This document shows positions 25,307 through 31,914 of a DNA stretch of 64,000 bases, piece after piece. The notes beneath the pieces were generated by a model. The model saw only the letters and a list, made by a program, of their open reading frames with translations. It made no database searches and was not told where the DNA came from. The position numbers and the translations under genes were made by a program. The stretch's first letter is position 1. Each line of letters begins with the position of its first letter. The DNA is from Planctomycetota bacterium (GTDB lineage Bacteria > Planctomycetota > UBA8742 > UBA2392), in NCBI GenBank assembly GCA_020425605.1, contig JAGQRH010000001.1:156650-220649 (forward strand), given 5' to 3'.

Positions 25307-25828
25307 GTGGGTATGAGCACCGTCGTCATGGCCCAGCTTGATTTCGAAACCCTCGTGCGTGAACACCACGCCGGTGTCTGGCGCTACCTGCGCCTGCTGG
25401 GTTGCACGCGCGAGCAGGCCGACGACCTGACGCAGGAGACGTTCCTCGTCGTCATCCGCAAAGGGTTCGAAGATATCGACCCGGCCGCGACCGCAACCTA
25501 TCTGCGCAAGACCGCCCGCTTCCAGTTTCTGCACGCACGCCGCCATCTTCGCACCCGCCGCGAGGTTGACCTCGAGGCCGCCGACAGTGTCGCCAGGAAT
25601 CACCTCGAAGATGGCGGCGACGCGTACGTCGGCGCACTCCGCCGCTGCATCGAAGAGCTTCGCGGCCGTGCCAAGGAGGCCGTGATCGCGGTCTACCGCG
25701 ACCAGCAGCCGCAGGCCGCCGCGGCCGAAAAGCTGGGCATGAAAGAAAACGGTCTGAAGACGCTGCTGCAGCGTTCGCGCGCGGTATTGAAGGCATGCGT
25801 CGAGCGCAAGCTGAAGGGGGCGTCGTGA
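25307..25828 (+). CDS. RNA polymerase ECF sigma factor, second copy
   Basis: A 173 aa ECF sigma factor (GTG 25307; ATG 25313 in frame is equally possible). Region 2: FETLVREHHAGVWRYLRLLG, ADDLTQETFLVVI, ATYLRKTARFQFL at about 9-75. Region 4 at about 110-165 is divergent: LRGRAKEAVIAVYRDQQPQ, AAEKLGMKENGLKTLLQRSR. The unusual AKEAVIAVY step replaces the common LP.. .R..l..ly pattern, and the whole resembles planctomycete ECF groups rather than RpoE. Its TGA overlaps the GTG of the next gene, encoding a membrane protein that presumably controls it. Confidence 0.87.
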   Translation: MGMSTVVMAQLDFETLVREHHAGVWRYLRLLGCTREQADDLTQETFLVVIRKGFEDIDPAATATYLRKTARFQFLHARRHLRTRREVDLEAADSVARNHLEDGGDAYVGALRRCIEELRGRAKEAVIAVYRDQQPQAAAAEKLGMKENGLKTLLQRSRAVLKACVERKLKGAS

Positions 25829-27024
25829 GCGACCAAGCAACATATGTCGCGGATCTGCTGCTCGAGGACACGCTCGACGAGATCTTCCACGGCGGCCCAA
25901 ACCCCGAACTGGCAGAACGCATCCTGCGGGCGGCAAATGGCGTCGAAGAAACCGCCGCCGAAGCCGCCCCTGCGCAGGAAGCAGCTCCGGTGCCCGCTCC
26001 GGTTGCAGCCAAAACACCCCTTAGGCTGCTACCGGGCGGGCTCCGGGCAAGGCCCTGGCTCAAGTATGCACTTGAGGGCGTCGTCGCGGCCGGCATCGCG
26101 GCGCTGCTGATCCTCATCGTCATGCCGGGAACGGATACAGTGCCCAACCCGTCTACCCCTTCCAGTGTCGCGCTCCCGGACAGCGTGGCAGCCACAAACG
26201 ACGCGCAATACACCTCGGCCGCTTTGGGCGGCGGCCTGGCCGAGTTGCAAGTCGAGCGCGGCTGGTACGTCCTGACCGACGGTGCACCGACAGTGGTAGA
26301 TGACGGACATCGCGTAGAGGACGTTGAAGGAAAAGTGCTGGTCAAGGTAGGTGAAGTCCCCACCCAGGCGGAGCTCACGGCCATGATGCCGTGGCTCAGC
26401 ACACACCAAATCGAGGAGAAGGACATGTCAGCGAAGCAATGGATCAAGGTCGGCGCACTCGCCGTCTGCGTGATGGCCGGCTCGGCGTTTGTCGACAACC
26501 AGTACGTTTCGGCCCAGGACAGTGACCGCAAGGTCAAGGAAAGCGACCGCCCAGCCGTCAAACTGGCCGAGCTTGAAAAGGAGTTGGACGCGCTGAAAGC
26601 CAAGCTGGAGCGCGCCCGCGGGCTGGAGGATGGCCGTGAAAAGCGCCAGAAGATCGAGCGCATCGAGAACGCGATCGAAGACAAGGAAGCACAGATTGCG
26701 GCGGCAAAAGAACGAATCCGCAACGCCAAGGACGGCGAGAACAAGGATTCAGACCGCAAGCGCGAAAGCGACAGCAAGGAGTCAGATCGCCGCAAGGACG
26801 CGGAGCGCAAGGATGGCGAGCGCGACGCAGACGCCGAGCGCGAACGCAAAGCGCGTGAAGACGAGGCTGCCCGCAAGGCACGCAAGGACGAAGCCGAGCG
26901 CAAGGACCGCGACGCCGAAGATCGCAGGCGCAAGGAACGTGAAGAGAGTGAGCGCAAGGCGCGCGAGGAGAACGACCGAAAGAAGCGCGACGCCGAGCGT
27001 CCCAGGGACGGCCGCAAGTCCTAG
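25825..27024 (+). CDS. Membrane anti-sigma-like protein fused in frame to a charged coiled-coil secreted domain
   Basis: GTG 25825 overlaps the sigma stop. The 399 aa frame has a cytoplasmic part (about 1-80, LLEDTLDEIFHGGPNPELAERIL), a membrane span (about 85-104, YALEGVVAAGIAALLILIV) and a small beta domain (about 125-195). A second, signal-peptide-like hydrophobic segment follows at about 206-222 (WIKVGALAVCVMAGSAF). The last 170 residues are an extreme Lys/Arg/Glu/Asp coiled coil (ELEKELDALKAKLERA, then SDRRKDAERKDGER and repeats). Met201 (ATG 26425) is preceded by GAGGAGAAGG, a near-ideal ribosome site, so a separate 199 aa exported product is likely as well as or instead of the full-length one. 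The sigma partner role is inferred from position. Confidence 0.72.
   Translation: MSDQATYVADLLLEDTLDEIFHGGPNPELAERILRAANGVEETAAEAAPAQEAAPVPAPVAAKTPLRLLPGGLRARPWLKYALEGVVAAGIAALLILIVMPGTDTVPNPSTPSSVALPDSVAATNDAQYTSAALGGGLAELQVERGWYVLTDGAPTVVDDGHRVEDVEGKVLVKVGEVPTQAELTAMMPWLSTHQIEEKDMSAKQWIKVGALAVCVMAGSAFVDNQYVSAQDSDRKVKESDRPAVKLAELEKELDALKAKLERARGLEDGREKRQKIERIENAIEDKEAQIAAAKERIRNAKDGENKDSDRKRESDSKESDRRKDAERKDGERDADAERERKAREDEAARKARKDEAERKDRDAEDRRRKEREESERKAREENDRKKRDAERPRDGRKS
26408..26427 (+). promoter_or_regulatory. Internal ribosome site and ATG within the fused gene
   Basis: GAGGAGAAGG at about 26413-26422 lies just before in-frame ATG 26425, which opens a signal-peptide-like sequence. 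It decides whether 25825-27024 encodes one protein or two. Confidence 0.6.
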
Positions 27025-27044
27025 CTGACGTCACGTGCGATACG

Positions 27045-27070
27045 CGAGGCCGGATCCCACGCCGGCCTCG
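27045..27070 (+). terminator. Hairpin after the sigma operon
   Basis: A perfect 9-bp stem CGAGGCCGG/CCGGCCTCG (27045-27053 with 27062-27070) 20 bases after the stop. No T-run follows. Confidence 0.55.
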
Positions 27071-27134
27071 TGTGCGTCAATGGGGTCTGGCTCCGCAGCG
27101 AAGCGGAGGTGCCTGACCCCATTAACGCACGAGG
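27066..27134. repeat. Large imperfect inverted repeat
   Basis: About 31-base arms: CCTCGTGTGCGTCAATGGGG at the left end pairs with CCCCATTAACGCACGAGG at the right, and GGTCTGGCTCCGC with GCGGAGGTGCCTGACC. The centre is AGCGAA. It resembles dispersed palindromic units seen in environmental genomes. It lies 107 bases before the radical SAM start. Confidence 0.65.
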
Positions 27135-27240
27135 GCACAGCAAACGATGTGACGTGCCGGCCAACCGCGAAGCATCCCGGTGGACGCGGCACATAACTCC
27201 GTTACACTTTGTCTCCCCGCACCGCCCCGGCCTGAGCCCT

Positions 27241-28542
27241 ATGGTTGTTGGACTCTTCTATCCTGACGGCAGCGCCAATCCCGCGTACCTGAAGCTGGAC
27301 CTGTACTGCAAGGGACTGCGCATCGACGAGTCGTGCGCGCTGGGTGATGACGCGCGGCAGATCATCCGCAACCGGGCAGGCCTCGGCAGCGGGCTGGAAG
27401 TCGTGATCGGTGCGGAGATGTTCACCAACATTCCCGTGGTCGAGTGGTGGGTACAGAACTCGCCGTACTGGTTGGTGAAGAACGGTGCGCGCTATGAAAT
27501 CTGGCGTGACCGCCGGCCCTTCGATTACGACGCCTACGACGCGCTGAAGCCGGTCGGCAAAGGGCCGTGGCTGGGCAAACTCGATCGCGACAACGCCGAG
27601 TACGTCGACACAGTGCGCATCCCCGAAGAGCCCAAGTGGTACAAGCAGCGCACCAGCAGCGGCAAGCTGATGCAGCGCATTGGCTGCCTGCAGGGCACAT
27701 ACCTCGGCATCTACTGGGGACCGCGCTGCCAGAACTGGGGCCCGAACGGCGAGAACGAATACTGCAAGTTCTGCACCGAGGGCCAGAACCTCGGCAGCCA
27801 GGAAGAGGCCGAAAAGAGCATCGAGGACGTGGTCGAAACCGTGCTCGCCGCGCGCAAGGAAAGCAAGATCACCTTCGTGCACATCAATACGGGCTTCATC
27901 GACAGCAACGACTATTGGGGCTTGTTTGAGCCGGTGATGCGCGCAGTGAAAGAACGCACTGGGCTGCTGCTGGGTTTGCAGGCGCCGCCGGATGCCGACT
28001 TCGAGAATTACCGCAAGTTCAAGCAGCTCGGCGTGAACAACGTGAGCCTGTGTTTTGAAGTGATTGACGAAGAGCTGTTTAAAGAGATCGGCCCGGGCAA
28101 GGCGCGCCGTTCAGGGTTGCGACGCTATCTCGACGCGATCGACTTCAACGCCAACGACGTCGGCTTTGACACAGTGAACGGTGAGATCATCGCCGGGCTG
28201 GAGCCGGTGGAATCGTCCATGCGCGCGATTGACTGGATCGTGGACCACGGGGCCATCCCTACAGTCTGCGTGTTCCGACCGGTGATCGGCGCGGCCTACG
28301 GCAAGCGCAAGCCGCCACGCGTCGAGGACATGGTGCCGGTGTTCCAGCACTTCTACCGCCGCTGCATGGAAAAGGGCCTACCCATCGGCATCGCGCCGAA
28401 CGTGAAGGTCAGCCTGATCATGCTGCCTGAGGAGTGTCGCGGCCTGATGCCCAACCCCGCCGCGTGGCCGCTGACCCGCGCCAAGCTCTGGCTGATGAAG
28501 ACCATGTTCGGAGCCTGGTTCAACGCCCGCGTGAAGGTGTAG
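27241..28542 (+). CDS. Radical SAM protein with atypical cysteine spacing
   Basis: The start is ATG 27241, because the longer upstream frame runs through the inverted repeat. The 433 aa product has an N-terminal domain (about 1-145) that I do not recognise, then a radical SAM core: C163-X11-C175-X2-C178 (CQNWGPNGENEYCKFC), followed by a GQN glycine step, HINTGFI (about 219-225), LLGLQAPPDADF (about 242), NNVSLCFEVIDEEL (about 266-279) and CVFRPVIGAAYG (about 341-352). The usual spacing is CX3CX2C, so the first cysteine is displaced by an insertion, although the other strands fit the (beta/alpha) barrel. Substrate unknown. It converges with and overlaps the minus-strand gene at 28520 by 23 bases. 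Confidence 0.8.
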   Translation: MVVGLFYPDGSANPAYLKLDLYCKGLRIDESCALGDDARQIIRNRAGLGSGLEVVIGAEMFTNIPVVEWWVQNSPYWLVKNGARYEIWRDRRPFDYDAYDALKPVGKGPWLGKLDRDNAEYVDTVRIPEEPKWYKQRTSSGKLMQRIGCLQGTYLGIYWGPRCQNWGPNGENEYCKFCTEGQNLGSQEEAEKSIEDVVETVLAARKESKITFVHINTGFIDSNDYWGLFEPVMRAVKERTGLLLGLQAPPDADFENYRKFKQLGVNNVSLCFEVIDEELFKEIGPGKARRSGLRRYLDAIDFNANDVGFDTVNGEIIAGLEPVESSMRAIDWIVDHGAIPTVCVFRPVIGAAYGKRKPPRVEDMVPVFQHFYRRCMEKGLPIGIAPNVKVSLIMLPEECRGLMPNPAAWPLTRAKLWLMKTMFGAWFNARVKV

Positions 28543-29512
28543 CTGCCAGATTCACACGACGCCGCCAACTACTCAAACACAACACCGCCAGCAGCCCCAG
28601 CAGGCTCCCGAAGCCGGTGTCGTGCGCACTACAAGACGATCCTGGTTTCGGACCCGATGTGCCGAGAGGCTGGTCGTCGGTGTCGGCGGAAACTACGGCA
28701 AAGCCAGACGGCAGAAACGCGTCCAGTTGGACGAATTCACCCGGTGCGGGGTGCAGGGTAGTCGCGCCACCTGCAATGGTGAACGTATTCAGTCCACTCA
28801 TGAATCCGCAACCAACAACTGTGCCTCCATCAGCCAAGGCGGTGGGGGCGGTATTGTTTGAGTAGATAGTGTTGAATTGCGGGTCCCTCACGCCGACCCC
28901 ACCGACAGATTGACCGTACCACTCGAAGTGAAAATCCAGGACCTGTCCTGATGAGCCGAAATCGGTGCCGAAGCGCGCTAAATGGTTGAATCGAGAATAA
29001 AAGTCGCCCCACATGTGGACGCTGCGTGGGGTCCAGAATAAATCGCGGTTACTGTAGTCCCTACCGGGATCGGTCAATTGCCAAATCTGCGTGATGATCC
29101 CAGTCGACACCCTGACTGTGCCGTCGTAGTCGGCACCAAGATCCCCGTCGAACAGGATCATCAGAAACTGATGGACGCCGTTGTAGCTGCGCGTGTTGAT
29201 TGTGGCCACGGCGTTGCCGCTGACCGTTCCCGTCGTATCGCTGGAGAAGTCGAGTGCGGATTGACGTACCGCCGTTGTCTGCGCTGCCGCACCGTCGAGG
29301 TCGAAAAGTTCTACCTCCAACTGGCCGCCTGCGGTCAGCGTGACGTCGGCTGTCAGCGCAACCGATTGCGCGGTGGCCCCGAAATCGAGATCGAAGATGT
29401 ACAGTGCACGCTGCTTGTCCAGCGTGCCGTTGACAACCACTTGGGCGGCACAAGGAGCGGCGCACAGCAAAAAGGTGAGAGCTAGCAAGCGCATCCACGG
29501 AGTATATCGCAT
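28520..29512 (-). CDS. Secreted surface protein with C-terminal sorting/anchor segment
   Basis: A 330 aa protein (ATG 29512, or 29494 for a shorter signal). The signal peptide is MRLLALTFLLCAAPCAA. The mature part is beta-rich (VALTADVTLTAGGQLEVELF, FLMILFDGDLGADYDG, GGTVVGCGFMSGLNTFTI). The end has the tripartite architecture of CTERM sorting signals: SCSAHDTG, a hydrophobic helix GSLLGLLAVLCLSSW, then RRR, closest to MYXO-CTERM/GlyGly-CTERM types. About ten further residues follow the arginines, which is unusual. It would be anchored or processed at the cell envelope. Its 3' end overlaps the radical SAM gene. Confidence 0.72.
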   Translation of the reverse strand: MRYTPWMRLLALTFLLCAAPCAAQVVVNGTLDKQRALYIFDLDFGATAQSVALTADVTLTAGGQLEVELFDLDGAAAQTTAVRQSALDFSSDTTGTVSGNAVATINTRSYNGVHQFLMILFDGDLGADYDGTVRVSTGIITQIWQLTDPGRDYSNRDLFWTPRSVHMWGDFYSRFNHLARFGTDFGSSGQVLDFHFEWYGQSVGGVGVRDPQFNTIYSNNTAPTALADGGTVVGCGFMSGLNTFTIAGGATTLHPAPGEFVQLDAFLPSGFAVVSADTDDQPLGTSGPKPGSSCSAHDTGFGSLLGLLAVLCLSSWRRRVNLAATPSRGR

Positions 29513-29617
29513 CGACGCATAGCCGTTGGCTGAAACCGTCTCGCGAAAGCGCTCAACCTCATTTTGCGGCTCGATAGATGGCCATAACCCATCTTTGTCA
29601 GGGGGATTAGGCTGTTT

Positions 29618-29646
29618 TTGTCACTTGGGCGGCCATGGGGTATACT
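29618..29646 (+). promoter_or_regulatory. Near-consensus sigma70-type promoter for a small RNA
   Basis: -35 TTGTCA (29618-29623, 5 of 6) and -10 TATACT (29641-29646, 5 of 6) are separated by exactly 17 bases. It is the best promoter match I found in the window. The predicted start is near 29653. Confidence 0.75.
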
Positions 29647-29652
29647 CCTCGT

Positions 29653-29748
29653 AAGTTGAGACGGGCGGACCTGAACGTCCATCAACCCCTTTCCCGCGGA
29701 CGGGAAACGGTAGAGAAAAGACTGAGGCTTTGGCCTCAGTCTTTGTTT
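29653..29748 (+). ncRNA. Candidate structured small RNA, about 95 nt
   Basis: It lies between the surface-protein gene and the lipoprotein gene, both on the minus strand. The region has a near-consensus promoter and, within 100 bases, a perfect terminator. Three stem-loops are visible: GTTGA/TCAAC (29655-29659 with 29682-29686) enclosing GGAC/GTCC with a CTGAAC loop (29667-29680); TTTCCCG/CGGGAAA closed by a CGGA tetraloop (29690-29707); and the terminator stem (29717-29744). There is no ATG or GTG inside the predicted transcript. It does not show the conserved elements of SRP RNA, tmRNA, 6S or RNase P. A function cannot be assigned. Confidence 0.65.
29717..29748 (+). terminator. Intrinsic terminator of the small RNA
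   Basis: A perfect 12-bp stem (29717-29728 with 29733-29744, four-base loop), A-tract on the 5' side and CTTTGTTT on the 3' side. Confidence 0.88.
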
Positions 29749-29832
29749 AAGCGCCGAGGCATGGCCTCAGCTTCAGGGCTGGGCCTGACTGCACAGTCTT
29801 TGTCTTTGGCAGCCGGATGTGTTGGCCGAGCA

Positions 29833-30315
29833 CTACTTCTGCATCTTGAGCACTGAGAGGGCATCCGCGCCGTCCAGCCGGTGCCACAGCTCGAGTGTGG
29901 CCTTCATGTCGATCAGCCATGCGTCGCCTTCCTTCTTCAGCAGGAAGGACTTCACGACGAATGTGGATTCGCCGTAGTCGAGCGTAAGCATGACTTTTGC
30001 GTTGGATTCATCTTCAAGAGCGGCGCCATCCTCAGCGACCTCGGCGGCCGTGATATCCGTGAAGAACTGAAGATCGAGCACGTCGGAGAGCGTCAGCTCG
30101 TTCTTCTTCAGTTCCGTTTCGATCGGGTACGAGGCGTCGAGACCCAGCGCGCCTTCACGCTGGCTCGCAACGATCAGTTTCGCAATCGCCGCCTTGTCAT
30201 GCGATGCCAGCGCGCTTGCGGCCGAAGTGGCCGTAGACTGCGCTTCCGGCGGCAGTCCCCCGCCGCAGGCGGACAACAGAAGTGCGAAGATCACGAATGG
30301 TGCGAGCCGTTTCAT
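29833..30315 (-). CDS. Small lipoprotein of unknown function
   Basis: ATG 30315 with GGAGG upstream gives 160 aa. The lipoprotein signal is MKRLAPFVIFALLLSAC with Cys17, followed by a GGG tail. The mature protein starts with a Ala/Ser-rich helix (about 22-50) and continues with an NTF2/DUF-like alpha+beta region (LDYGESTFVVKSFLLKKEGD near the middle, read as TLDYGEST and FVVKSFLLKKEG; AWLIDMKATLELW near the end). A small SnoaL/NTF2-like lipoprotein is possible. It is third in line behind two TPM-domain genes on the same strand, but a hairpin at 30334-30361 stands in between. Confidence 0.7.
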   Translation of the reverse strand: MKRLAPFVIFALLLSACGGGLPPEAQSTATSAASALASHDKAAIAKLIVASQREGALGLDASYPIETELKKNELTLSDVLDLQFFTDITAAEVAEDGAALEDESNAKVMLTLDYGESTFVVKSFLLKKEGDAWLIDMKATLELWHRLDGADALSVLKMQK

Positions 30316-30333
30316 GTTGGCCTCCGCCCGGAC

Positions 30334-30361
30334 GTTGCCAATCACAAAGAGGATTGGCAAC
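30334..30361 (-). terminator. Hairpin between TPM-2 and the lipoprotein gene
   Basis: A perfect 10-bp stem GTTGCCAATC/GATTGGCAAC (30334-30343 with 30352-30361), 8-base loop, right after the minus-strand stop at 30368. No U-tract follows, so it may attenuate or protect an mRNA end rather than stop transcription fully. Confidence 0.6.
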
Positions 30362-30367
30362 CCGTGC

Positions 30368-31039
30368 CTAGTCGATCAGCACAAGCGCGTCTTCGAGCTC
30401 GTTCTTGTCGTCTTCGGCCCGGGGCAGTACTTCGCCGAGGGCCGTGCCGATTTGCTCAATCGTCTGGCAGAAGGCGTCGGTGTACTTGCCTTCTTTCAAT
30501 GCGGCCGTGAGGTCATCGCGGAAGCTGTCGAGCTTTTCCTGCCCCAGCTTCTCCGTTACCTGCTGGTCCGCCAGGATTACCGCCACGTGCTCAAACAGAC
30601 TCACGTAGATCAGCACGCCGGTTGAGCCGGCCGTGTGGTGGACGCGGCTGTCGAAGAACGCCTTGCTGGCGGCCTGCTGGGCCTCCTGGCGCAGCTCTTT
30701 GCGCGGGGTGAACAGGCGGCGCAGCCAGCCGATCTGGTTGGCGACCACCACGCCCAGCAGCCAGCCGCCGACGATGATGCCCAGTACGATCGGCAGGTTG
30801 ATCACCAGCTTCGTGCCGCCCCAGTCGTCGGGCTGCGCGTCCTGGAACAGAATCCAGACCACTACCAGCGCGATCGTCCCGATCCAGAGACCAATCACAT
30901 CTTCGCTGCGGTCGTAGCGTCCGCTGGAGGTCGCCGCCACGGGCACGATCTCGGCCGACGTCTTGCCCTCGGCCGCCTGGACGGTTTCGGCGATGCGCTT
31001 GCGGTCTTCATCGGGGAAGTACCTGGATGCCTTTTTCAT
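30368..31039 (-). CDS. TPM-domain membrane protein, copy 2
   Basis: ATG 31039 behind TAGGAG; 223 aa. The N-terminal segment (RKRIAETVQAAEGKTSAEIV) and the later block VHHTAGSTGVLIYVSLFEH, VAVILADQQV, LRDDL-like FRDDLTAALKEGKYTDAFC are typical of the TPM (TLP18.3/Psb32/MOLO-1) superfamily of the smaller cytosol-facing type. Two membrane spans lie at about 52-70 (IGLWIGTIALVVVWILF) and 80-105 (INLPIVLGIIVGGWLLGVVV). It follows TPM-1 by 8 bases. Such pairs usually sit with a LemA gene; none is present here. The biochemical role is not established for this bacterial group. Confidence 0.82.
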   Translation of the reverse strand: MKKASRYFPDEDRKRIAETVQAAEGKTSAEIVPVAATSSGRYDRSEDVIGLWIGTIALVVVWILFQDAQPDDWGGTKLVINLPIVLGIIVGGWLLGVVVANQIGWLRRLFTPRKELRQEAQQAASKAFFDSRVHHTAGSTGVLIYVSLFEHVAVILADQQVTEKLGQEKLDSFRDDLTAALKEGKYTDAFCQTIEQIGTALGEVLPRAEDDKNELEDALVLID

Positions 31040-31047
31040 GTCTGCTC

Positions 31048-31824
31048 CTACCAGCTTCCCGAGGCGCCGCCGCCTCCTGAAAATCCGCCGCCGAATGAGC
31101 CTCCGCTGAACCCGCCGCCGCGGCCGCCACGATTGGTGAGCGCGCTGTAAATCAGTGTTCCGACAATGGCGAACACGGCACCCCAGAACAACCATGCCCA
31201 GCCGCTGCTGCCGCGCCGGATCAACGATACGACCGTGAAGATCGCGAGTCCGATGAATATCGCGATTGCGAAGTACACCCACGCCGGCGTCGAACGCCTT
31301 GGTACTTCCAGGCCGCGGGCGATAGCCTCAAGCCCGGTCACACCCTGCTTGATGCCTTCACTGAACCGGTTTGCCTTGAAGTTGGGGATGATCAGCTCGT
31401 CCATGATCTGCTGGGCCTGCGCGTCATACTGATGGCCCAGCCCCGCGCCGAACTCGATGCGCGCTTTGCGATCGAGCTGACTGACGAGCAGCAGCATGCC
31501 GGTGTTGAAGTCCTGACCGTTGATCTTCGCATGTCCCACGCCCCACTGGTTGAAGAGCGTGAAGGCAAAGGCCTCAATGCTCATGCCTGCGCCGCCGTAT
31601 TCGGCCATGGACTCGATGGTCACTACCACGATGGGCGTTGCCTTTTCGGTTAGCAGCTTGTCGCACATCGCGCGAATGGCCGTGGCGTCGGCCGGCGAGA
31701 TCATGTGGGCATTGTCGAGGATGAACTCGCGCGGCCCCGGCGGCGCCAGGTTGATCTTGGCAGCCAGTGGCGCGGCGAACAGCAGGCCTACCAGTAGCGT
31801 CAACGGCAGAATCTTCATTTTCAT
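31048..31824 (-). CDS. TPM-domain exported membrane protein, copy 1
   Basis: ATG 31824 behind GGGAG; 258 aa. A signal peptide (ILPLTLLVGLLFAAPLAA) precedes a TPM domain at about 30-175: FILDNAHMISPADATAIRAM, TPIVVVTIESM, FTLFNQWGVGHAKINGQDFN, GMLLLVSQLDRKARIEFG, YDAQAQQIMDELIIPNF, FSEGIKQGVTGL. Two membrane spans follow (about 184-203 and 213-231). The chain ends in a Gly/Phe/Ser-rich tail (GGGFSGGSFGGGFSGGGG) and SW, as in many bacterial YgcG-type proteins. It is the first gene of a minus-strand operon with TPM-2. Confidence 0.88.
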   Translation of the reverse strand: MKMKILPLTLLVGLLFAAPLAAKINLAPPGPREFILDNAHMISPADATAIRAMCDKLLTEKATPIVVVTIESMAEYGGAGMSIEAFAFTLFNQWGVGHAKINGQDFNTGMLLLVSQLDRKARIEFGAGLGHQYDAQAQQIMDELIIPNFKANRFSEGIKQGVTGLEAIARGLEVPRRSTPAWVYFAIAIFIGLAIFTVVSLIRRGSSGWAWLFWGAVFAIVGTLIYSALTNRGGRGGGFSGGSFGGGFSGGGGASGSW

Positions 31825-31914
31825 GCGGGCTCCCTTCGAGCATCGATAGTGGCCGAAGGTGTGCGAGCCTGCCATTACAAATCGAAATGGAGCGTGGAAG
31901 GCACGCCCATGCGG

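Noticed and set aside
27070..27240. Upstream extension of the radical SAM frame
   Set aside because: It translates the palindromic repeat; ATG 27241 starts a coherent domain.
29635..29856. Plus-strand frame across the small-RNA region (MGYTPRKLRR start)
   Set aside because: Its ATG overlaps the -10 box and it would have to read through a perfect terminator; composition is arginine-rich shadow-like.
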